Origin: Flavobacteriaceae bacterium | GTDB lineage: Bacteria > Bacteroidota > Bacteroidia > Flavobacteriales > Flavobacteriaceae | Reading direction: 5' to 3' | Assembly (NCBI GenBank): GCA_030633225.1 | Contig: DAOVTF010000089.1 | Location: forward strand, 1-7,545 | Length of the DNA: 7,545 bases | In this document: positions 1-4,938 of the stretch, piece after piece | Position numbering within the stretch: the first letter of the stretch is position 1 | Layout of the letters: every line of letters starts with the position of its first letter | The notes under the pieces: model-generated | What the model was told of the DNA's origin: nothing | Databases searched by the model: none | What the model saw: only the letters and a program-made list of their open reading frames with translations | Program-made: the position numbers and the translations under genes

Positions 1-393
1 AAGTATGATGCTAAAGGGGATTATAGCAAATAGAGGTAAAAAGTTAAAAAATGAAACTACTGATTTATTTAAGACATAATGTACAATTTTATTACTCTTT
101 ATTGGTAAGGTCAATAAAGGTTTTATGCTCATAACAGGTAGTTTTTGTAAAAAAAAGCGCAACATTAAATCTCCTAAAAACCAATAAAATAAAAAGCTAT
201 TTACTATAATTAAAGGATCTGATTCAGGAAACTTTTCTTTTAGCATTGGGTATAAAGCAAAGCCTAAACCTAAAAACATTAATATAAAATATAGTGCTAA
301 AAACACCATTAAAGTATTTAGGGCAACGCTTTTTTGCCAATAGGAAGAACGGAAGAACTGTTTCCATTCAAGATTAATAAAATGTGAAATCAT
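1..393 (-). CDS. DUF5687-like multi-pass membrane protein, N-terminal part (3' end outside window)
   Basis: An open frame of 131 codons runs from ATG (393-391) to the left edge with no stop, so only the N-terminus is present. An in-frame TAA lies directly before the ATG (396-394), which fixes this as the first possible start. The protein opens with an amphipathic stretch rich in Trp and Phe (EWKQFFRSSYWQKS, residues 9-22). Hydrophobic segments follow at about residues 23-48, 60-82 and 112-131, with a basic loop between the last two (residues 83-110, including KPLLTLPIK). This pattern and wording match my memory of the Bacteroidota family DUF5687, roughly 480-residue membrane proteins often paired with an ABC ATPase and thought to be exporter permeases. 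The family call is from recognition, and the permease role and partner ATPase are inferred because the downstream gene is not visible. It follows purM on the same strand after 155 nt with no clear terminator between them, so read-through is possible. Confidence 0.75.
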   Translation of the reverse strand, partial: MISHFINLEWKQFFRSSYWQKSVALNTLMVFLALYFILMFLGLGFALYPMLKEKFPESDPLIIVNSFLFYWFLGDLMLRFFLQKLPVMSIKPLLTLPIKSNKIVHYVLNKSVVSFFNFLPLFAIIPFSIIL

Positions 394-430
394 TTAGGTT
401 AGTTTTATAACATTAGAAGTGTAAATATAG

Positions 431-445
431 TATTTGTTACAAATA
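431..445. promoter_or_regulatory. 15-bp palindrome upstream of the membrane protein gene, possible operator
   Basis: TATTTGT and ACAAATA form perfect 7-bp arms around a single central T. The site lies 37 nt upstream of the ATG at 393, in the only upstream region that gene has. The flanking base pair (430/446) does not continue the symmetry. A weak -7-like element (TATATTTA on the minus strand, 429-422; one mismatch to TAnnTTTG) sits between the palindrome and the gene, but I found no TTG at 17-23 nt from it. The size and position suit a dimeric repressor or activator, although a short AT-rich palindrome can arise by chance. Confidence 0.3.
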
Positions 446-510
446 GTGTAAAAGAAATAAAACTATGACGCAAAGTTTAGCCAAGTATTCTATATAAATA
501 TTTTACTCTA

Positions 511-545
511 AACTAGCAACTAATAACTAAAAACAAACAACCACT
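511..545. repeat. Degenerate heptamer tandem repeat downstream of purM
   Basis: The trinucleotide AAC recurs at exactly 7-nt intervals at 511, 518, 525, 532 and 539. The first three units share AACTA (AACTAGC, AACTAAT, AACTAAA) and the last two are degraded (AACAAAC, AACCACT). On the purM-coding strand this reads as repeated GTT units beginning 7 nt after the purM stop. I see no hairpin in it, so it is not an obvious intrinsic terminator. It may be a decayed microsatellite. Confidence 0.45.
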
Positions 546-548
546 AAT

Positions 549-1721
549 CTAATAAACAAACTCTCCATATTCACTTGTAATGGTGAGTTTTTTCTTGTCA
601 GAAGCTTCAACTCTTCCAACAATTTGAGCATCTACATTAAATGATTTTGATATAGCTATAATATCTTCTGCTATTTCTTTTGGAACATAGATCTCCATTC
701 TATGTCCGCAATTAAAAACCTGATACATTTCTCGCCAATTGGTGTTGGATTGTTCTTGAATCATTTTAAACAAAGGAGGAACCTCAAATAAGTTATCTTT
801 AATAATATGTAGATCATCTATAAAATGTAAGATTTTGGTTTGAGCGCCACCGCTGCAATGCACCATTCCATGAATATCATTTCTGTGAGATTCTAAAACC
901 TTTTTAATAATAGGCGCATAAGTTCTTGTTGGTGATAAAACCAATTTACCTGCATCAAGGGCAACATCCGCTACAGCGTCTGTCAATTTTTTTGAACCAG
1001 AATAAACCAAATCATCAGGTACAGCATGATCAAAGCTCTCTGGATACTTTTTAGTTAAATATTTATCAAAAACATCATGGCGGGCACTTGTCAACCCATT
1101 ACTTCCCATACCTCCATTATATTCTATTTCGTAAGTCGCTTTCCCGAATGAAGCTAATCCAACAATTACGTCACCAGCTTTAATATTTGCATTATCAATA
1201 ACTTCGCTACGTTTTAGTCGAGCTGTGACTGTTGAATCTACAATAATAGTTCTAACCAAATCACCAACATCAGCCGTTTCGCCACCCGTAGAATGAATAG
1301 TCACTCCAAAACTTTTTAACTCTTTTAGTAATTCTTCACTGCCATTGATAATTGCCGACAGAACTTCTCCTGGAATCAAATTCTTATTTCTTCCAATAGT
1401 AGAAGAAAGCATAATATTGTCAATTGCTCCAACACAAAGCAAATCGTCAATATTCATAATCAAGGCATCTTGTGCAATTCCTTTCCAAACAGAAATATCT
1501 CCTGTTTCTTTCCAATACATATATGCTAAAGACGATTTTGTTCCGGCACCATCAGCATGCATTATCAAACAATAATCTTCATCATTGGTTAAATAATCGG
1601 GAACAATTTTGCAAAATGCTTTTGGAAAAAGACCTTTATCTACATTTTTTATAGCATTGTGTACATCTTCTTTTTGTGCAGATACTCCCCTTAATTTATA
1701 TCTATCCTTAGATGAGTCCAT
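549..1721 (-). CDS. purM: Phosphoribosylformylglycinamidine cyclo-ligase (AIR synthase), Bacteroidota-type PurM
   Basis: PurM closes formylglycinamidine ribonucleotide (FGAM) to aminoimidazole ribonucleotide using ATP, the fifth step of purine synthesis, in the cytoplasm. At 390 residues it is longer than the usual 345 or so, as is normal for the Bacteroidota form. Motifs are HADGAGTK (55-62, the family's DGVGTK nucleotide-binding loop), an aspartate-rich segment ALIMNIDDLLCVGA (86-99), GGETAD (146-151), SPTRTYAP (263-270), the C-terminal-domain loop GMVHCSGGAQTK (285-296) and GHRMEIYV (339-346). Both halves of the AIRS fold are therefore intact. It is the last gene of the pheS unit. Its ATG lies 1 nt after the TAA of the aspartic protease gene, with an A-rich leader and no Shine-Dalgarno, suggesting translational coupling. 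The stop is TAG. The motif variants (GAG for GVG, CSGGAQ for TGGG) separate it from enterobacterial PurM, but I recognise the whole sequence as the PurM of this phylum. Confidence 0.93.
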   Translation of the reverse strand: MDSSKDRYKLRGVSAQKEDVHNAIKNVDKGLFPKAFCKIVPDYLTNDEDYCLIMHADGAGTKSSLAYMYWKETGDISVWKGIAQDALIMNIDDLLCVGAIDNIMLSSTIGRNKNLIPGEVLSAIINGSEELLKELKSFGVTIHSTGGETADVGDLVRTIIVDSTVTARLKRSEVIDNANIKAGDVIVGLASFGKATYEIEYNGGMGSNGLTSARHDVFDKYLTKKYPESFDHAVPDDLVYSGSKKLTDAVADVALDAGKLVLSPTRTYAPIIKKVLESHRNDIHGMVHCSGGAQTKILHFIDDLHIIKDNLFEVPPLFKMIQEQSNTNWREMYQVFNCGHRMEIYVPKEIAEDIIAISKSFNVDAQIVGRVEASDKKKLTITSEYGEFVY

Positions 1722-1722
1722 T

Positions 1723-2172
1723 TTACTTTATTTTATTTAATAAATACAAGTATTTTTTATTGTAGTCAATAATGGCTTTACCTTTATGTAAAATATCTGC
1801 TCCTATAATACCTTGTATAGGTTTTGCATTTTGTTTAACTAATGCATTGTTAATGTGAGCCAGGTCAATTAAAATTAAAGGAGATTTTTTTAATTTGAAC
1901 TTACCAATTTTCACTTTATTCTTCTTTGAAATAAGCGTATCAATTTCAGTTGTTCCTGCACCACTAGCTTTGTGTTCTGATTCTTCTGTTGTTAAATTAA
2001 AAGTTTCAATTTCATCAAAACCTACACACGAATTTGAAGCGCCGGTATCTAAAATAAAGAGACCATTAATTTTGTTGATCTTCGCTTTTATTTCAAAATG
2101 ATTTGTTATGGTTTTTTTAAGCTTTACGCGAAAATACCCTTTATCAAATAAAAAATCTTTGAGATCTTTCAT
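1723..2172 (-). CDS. Retropepsin-like aspartic protease (clan AA), cytoplasmic
   Basis: This is a 149-residue protein with a single aspartic protease signature, LFILDTGASNS (residues 38-48, catalytic Asp42), followed by a glycine/threonine-rich flap-like segment SGAGTTEID (70-78). The second hallmark is the hydrophobic-hydrophobic-Gly element GIIGADIL (121-128), then a terminal strand pair (AIIDYNKKYLYLL, 133-145). One DTG per chain means an active enzyme would have to be a homodimer, as in retropepsins. There is no signal peptide or membrane segment, unlike many bacterial members of this clan, so a cytoplasmic location is inferred. The ATG lies 3 nt after the pheS TAA and its own TAA is 1 nt before purM, so it is almost certainly co-transcribed and coupled. 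Its substrate is unknown, and the neighbours (tRNA charging, purine synthesis) do not point to one. The family call is secure. Protease activity is inferred from intact motifs. Confidence 0.85.
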   Translation of the reverse strand: MKDLKDFLFDKGYFRVKLKKTITNHFEIKAKINKINGLFILDTGASNSCVGFDEIETFNLTTEESEHKASGAGTTEIDTLISKKNKVKIGKFKLKKSPLILIDLAHINNALVKQNAKPIQGIIGADILHKGKAIIDYNKKYLYLLNKIK

Positions 2173-2175
2173 GAT

Positions 2176-3195
2176 TTAAATTACAGATTTAAATTGTTTT
2201 AAAAAACGAATATCATTTTCATAAAACATTCTAATATCAGGAATTTGATACAGAAGCATGGCTATTCTTTCAATACCCATACCAAAAGCATAACCACTAT
2301 AAACATCTGGATCAATATTTGCATTTTTCAATACATTTGGATCTACCATACCACAGCCCATAATTTCTAACCACCCAGTACCTTTTGTTATTTTGTAATC
2401 GGTTTCTGTTTCTAAGCCCCAATAAATATCAACTTCGGCACTTGGTTCAGTAAAAGGAAAATAAGAAGGACGCAATCTTATTTTTGATTTCCCAAACATT
2501 TCTTTTGTAAAATATAAAAGTGCTTGTTTTAGATCGGCAAACGAAACATCAGTATCAATATACAATCCTTCTACTTGATGAAAAATACAATGAGCTCTTG
2601 CTGAAATATCTTCATTTCTAAAAACTCTTCCAGGAGAAATTGTTCTAATCGGTGGTTTATTTTTTTCCATATATCTAACCTGAACAGAAGATGTATGTGT
2701 ACGCAATAGAATATCTGGATCTTTTTCAATAAAAAAAGTATCTTGCATATCTCTTGCCGGATGATATTCAGGAAGGTTTAAAGCTGTAAAATTATGCCAA
2801 TCATCTTCTATTTCCGGACCCTCAGAAACTGTAAAACCAATTCTAGAAAAAATATCGATTATTTGATTTTTTACAATAGAAATAGGATGCATAGAACCTA
2901 ACTCAATTGGTTCTTCCGGTTTTGTTAAATCTCCGTAATTATGTTCAACTTGAATATTGTTTTCTAATGAATTTTTTAAGGAATTAATTTTTTCAGTTGC
3001 CGAATTTCTAAGATTGTTCAATGATTGACCAATTTCTTTCTTTAAAGAAGGTTCAACATCTTTAAATTCAGTAAATAGTTGTTTTAGCAACCCTTTGCTA
3101 CCTAAAAATTTAATTCTAAAAGCTTCAACATTTTCAAGTGTATCAGCACTAAAATCATTTATTTCATCTAATAAGTCGTTTATTCTAATCTTCAT
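2176..3195 (-). CDS. pheS: Phenylalanine--tRNA ligase alpha subunit
   Basis: PheS is the catalytic subunit of the cytoplasmic alpha2-beta2 enzyme that charges tRNA(Phe). The length of 339 residues is typical. A charged N-terminal helical region (about 10-85) corresponds to the tRNA-binding coiled coil. The class II catalytic core follows: GSMHPI (100-105, motif 1 region), [11 protein letters not shown] (145-155), RTHTSS (165-170, phenylalanine-site region), motif 2 GRVFRNED (189-196) with FHQVEG (205-210), [12 protein letters not shown] (246-257), and motif 3 [14 protein letters not shown] (301-314) with the catalytic Arg310. The in-frame stop at 3207-3205 leaves ATG 3195 as the first start, and there is no Shine-Dalgarno. 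It is the promoter-proximal gene of a three-gene unit with the aspartic protease and purM. The beta subunit gene pheT is not adjacent, so the subunits are encoded separately here. Confidence 0.97.
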   Translation of the reverse strand: MKIRINDLLDEINDFSADTLENVEAFRIKFLGSKGLLKQLFTEFKDVEPSLKKEIGQSLNNLRNSATEKINSLKNSLENNIQVEHNYGDLTKPEEPIELGSMHPISIVKNQIIDIFSRIGFTVSEGPEIEDDWHNFTALNLPEYHPARDMQDTFFIEKDPDILLRTHTSSVQVRYMEKNKPPIRTISPGRVFRNEDISARAHCIFHQVEGLYIDTDVSFADLKQALLYFTKEMFGKSKIRLRPSYFPFTEPSAEVDIYWGLETETDYKITKGTGWLEIMGCGMVDPNVLKNANIDPDVYSGYAFGMGIERIAMLLYQIPDIRMFYENDIRFLKQFKSVI

Positions 3196-3218
3196 TTTTA
3201 ATGATCAAAGTTAGATGG

Positions 3219-3253
3219 CAAATTTACATTTTTTTGTTGAAATCTAATTTCAA
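3219..3253 (-). promoter_or_regulatory. Probable promoter of the pheS-protease-purM unit
   Basis: On the minus strand TAAATTTG (3226-3219) is an exact match to the Bacteroidota -7 consensus TAnnTTTG. A TTG (3253-3251) lies 24 nt upstream, one base beyond the 17-23 nt spacing I know for Flavobacterium, so the -33 element is imperfect. Transcription would start near 3213, giving a leader of about 18 nt. That is too short for an attenuator or riboswitch. The spacer contains most of a 17-bp inverted repeat (3237-3253). Confidence 0.55.
3237..3253. promoter_or_regulatory. Inverted repeat inside the pheS promoter, possible operator
   Basis: TTGAAAT (3237-3243) and ATTTCAA (3247-3253) are perfect 7-bp inverted arms around CTA. 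The right arm contains the candidate -33 TTG of the pheS promoter and the rest fills the spacer, so a bound dimeric regulator would block polymerase. A separate 8-bp palindrome, TCAATTGA, follows at 3258-3265. AT-rich composition makes chance symmetry plausible, and no regulator family is recognised from the site. Confidence 0.35.
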
Positions 3254-3330
3254 TTTTTCAATTGATTTATTGGATGTTTAAATGTTATATTAATCACTAA
3301 TATTTGTATAAATAAATGCGAATTATCATG

Positions 3331-3359
3331 TTTTACTAGTTGTATTTTTATTATTTTTG
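3331..3359 (+). promoter_or_regulatory. Probable gdhA promoter
   Basis: TATTTTTG (3352-3359) matches TAnnTTTG exactly, 43 nt before the gdhA ATG. The upstream element is weak: TTTT at 3331-3334 with a 17-nt spacer replaces the expected TTG. The start site would be near 3365, giving an AT-rich leader of about 38 nt with no Shine-Dalgarno sequence, as is usual in this phylum. A poor -33 element would suit a gene needing an activator, but no activator site is recognised. Confidence 0.5.
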
Positions 3360-3402
3360 CTTGATAAAATTCTCAATATAATAATATAATATACATAAAA
3401 TT

Positions 3403-4746
3403 ATGAAATCAAAAATTAACACATTTATGGAATACGCTAAGAAGCGTAATTCAAATGAGCCAGAGTTTCTTCAAGCTGTTCATGAAGTGGCTGAAGCTAT
3501 CATTCCGTTTATTGAAGAAAACCCTGCATATAAGGGAAAAATGCTTCTTGAAAGAATGATTGAGCCAGAGCGTGTTATCATGTTTCGTGTACCTTGGGTT
3601 GACGATAGTGGGAAAACTCAGGTCAACAGAGGTTTTCGTGTAGAATTTAATTCTGCAATTGGACCATATAAAGGTGGCTTACGTTTTCATCCTTCTGTTA
3701 ATTTGTCAATCCTTAAATTTTTAGGTTTTGAGCAAGTATATAAAAATTCATTAACTACACTTCCTATGGGAGGTGGTAAAGGAGGTTCAGATTTTGATCC
3801 TAAAGGAAAATCAGATATTGAAGTAATGCGTTTTACTCAATCTTTTATGAGTGAATTATTTCGCCACATTGGCCCAAATACTGATGTGCCTGCTGGTGAT
3901 ATTGGTGTTGGCGGACGTGAAATAGGTTTTTTGTTTGGACAATATAAAAAATTACGCAATGAATTTACAGGTGTGTTAACTGGTAAAGGTATGTCATGGG
4001 GTGGTTCTTTGATTCGCCCGGAAGCAACAGGTTATGGAACTGTTTATTTTGCAGAACATATGTTAAATACAAAAGGGGATTCTTTTAAAGGGAAAAACGT
4101 TGTTATCTCTGGATCTGGAAACGTTGCTCAATATGCAACTGAAAAAGTAACAGAACTAGGTGGTAAAGTGGTTACTTTATCTGATTCAAGTGGTTATATT
4201 TATGATGCTGATGGTATTGATGCTGATAAATTGGATTATGTAATGGAATTAAAAAATATTCAACGTGGTCGTATATCTGAATATGTTGAAGAATATCCAA
4301 ATGCAAAATTTATTAAAGGAGAGAGACCATGGAGTGTTAAATGTGATATTGCTTTACCATGTGCTACGCAAAATGAACTTAATGAGAAAGAAGCTAAAGA
4401 ATTGGTGAGTAATGGTGTAATGTGTATTGCTGAAGGTGCTAATATGCCTACTACTCCTGATGCAATTGAAGTATTCCAAAAATCAACTTCATTATATGCG
4501 CCTGGAAAAGCATCAAATGCTGGAGGTGTTGCAGTTTCTGGTTTAGAAATGAGTCAAAACTCACTACGCTTCAATTGGACACGTGAAGAAGTAGATGCTA
4601 AATTGCATAGAATTATGAATGATATTCATGCTTCATGTGTTAAATATGGAACTAACGATAATGGTTCTATCGATTATGTTAAAGGAGCTAATATTGCAGG
4701 CTTTGTTAAAATAGCTGATGCAATGTTAGATCAAGGTGTGGTATAA
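3403..4746 (+). CDS. gdhA: NADP-type glutamate dehydrogenase
   Basis: This cytoplasmic enzyme makes glutamate from 2-oxoglutarate and ammonium with NADPH, a main route of ammonium assimilation. The 447 residues match the hexameric small-subunit class (E. coli GdhA is 447). The glutamate/2-oxoglutarate site is visible as GPYKGGLRFHP (87-97), QVYKNSLTTLPMGGGKGG (111-128, with the catalytic Lys126) and VPAGDIGVGGRE (162-173, with Asp166). The dinucleotide-binding domain has VISGSGNVAQYA (234-245), and the second strand ends in TLSDSSG (258-264), with no acidic residue directly at the strand end, fitting NADP rather than NAD. SNAGGVAVSGLEMSQN (371-386) closes the substrate pocket. An in-frame TAA at 3382-3384 and no intervening ATG fix the start. 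It has its own promoter and terminator and so appears monocistronic, divergent from pheS. No truncation or missing residue is seen. Confidence 0.97.
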   Translation: MKSKINTFMEYAKKRNSNEPEFLQAVHEVAEAIIPFIEENPAYKGKMLLERMIEPERVIMFRVPWVDDSGKTQVNRGFRVEFNSAIGPYKGGLRFHPSVNLSILKFLGFEQVYKNSLTTLPMGGGKGGSDFDPKGKSDIEVMRFTQSFMSELFRHIGPNTDVPAGDIGVGGREIGFLFGQYKKLRNEFTGVLTGKGMSWGGSLIRPEATGYGTVYFAEHMLNTKGDSFKGKNVVISGSGNVAQYATEKVTELGGKVVTLSDSSGYIYDADGIDADKLDYVMELKNIQRGRISEYVEEYPNAKFIKGERPWSVKCDIALPCATQNELNEKEAKELVSNGVMCIAEGANMPTTPDAIEVFQKSTSLYAPGKASNAGGVAVSGLEMSQNSLRFNWTREEVDAKLHRIMNDIHASCVKYGTNDNGSIDYVKGANIAGFVKIADAMLDQGVV

Positions 4747-4767
4747 TCAATTAATGATATATTATTT

Positions 4768-4803
4768 AAAAAAGCTTGTCATTATTTGACAAGCTTTTTT
4801 TTT
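4768..4803 (+). terminator. Rho-independent terminator of gdhA
   Basis: A 13-bp perfect stem (4768-4780 with 4788-4800; core AAAGCTTGTC / GACAAGCTTT) encloses a 7-nt loop and ends in a run of nine T (4795-4803). It begins 21 nt after the gdhA stop. The A-rich left arm means it could also act on the opposite strand, but no minus-strand gene approaches from the right. It separates gdhA from the next gene. Confidence 0.93.
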
Positions 4804-4868
4804 GAATGATTTTACTTTATCTTGCAGTATAAAATTATGGAAGTTAAAAGAAGAGAATTAATCATCTA

Positions 4869-4920
4869 AATAATGATTATCTTTAAGTCATTATTATCTT
4901 AGTGTTTTCGTTTTTTTTTT
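4869..4920 (+). promoter_or_regulatory. Inverted repeat and T-tract upstream of the receiver/PPDK_N gene
   Basis: This is the upstream region of the gene starting at 4939. AATAATGA (4869-4876) and TCATTATT (4888-4895) are 8-bp inverted arms with an 11-nt loop. TTATCTT occurs three times (4817-4823, 4877-4883, 4894-4900). A run of ten T follows at 4911-4920, ending 18 nt before the ATG. I found no exact TAnnTTTG, so the promoter itself is not assigned. The terminator just upstream implies that one must lie within 4804-4938. Any regulatory role for these repeats is unproven. Confidence 0.25.
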
Positions 4921-4938
4921 GTAATAAAAACCCATCAT

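Noticed and set aside
471..479. TTTG-containing stretch (TAAACTTTG on the minus strand) as a promoter for the membrane protein gene
   Set aside because: It has three rather than two bases between TA and TTTG, and no TTG at a suitable upstream distance. Not strong enough to annotate.
394..548. Intrinsic terminator behind purM
   Set aside because: The downstream sequence contains T-rich stretches but no stable GC-containing stem before them. The palindrome at 431-445 has almost no loop and no following T-run on the minus strand.
1345..1654. Two overlapping plus-strand open frames (76 and 60 residues) opposite purM
   Set aside because: They lie wholly inside purM on the other strand, have no family resemblance and no promoter or start context of their own. 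They are antisense shadows.
1895..2101. 68-residue plus-strand open frame opposite the aspartic protease gene
   Set aside because: Antisense to a gene with clear catalytic motifs. Its hydrophobic look comes from the complement of a Lys-rich coding strand.
3196..3218. Possible T-box, attenuator or riboswitch in front of pheS
   Set aside because: The -7 element implies a leader of only about 18 nt, with no hairpin, leader peptide or T-run. There is no room for such a device.
4837..4869. Ten-codon frame (MEVKRRELII) between gdhA and the receiver/PPDK_N gene
   Set aside because: Too short, with no promoter element or recognisable leader-peptide logic such as repeated regulatory codons. Random ATG-to-stop frames of this size are common.
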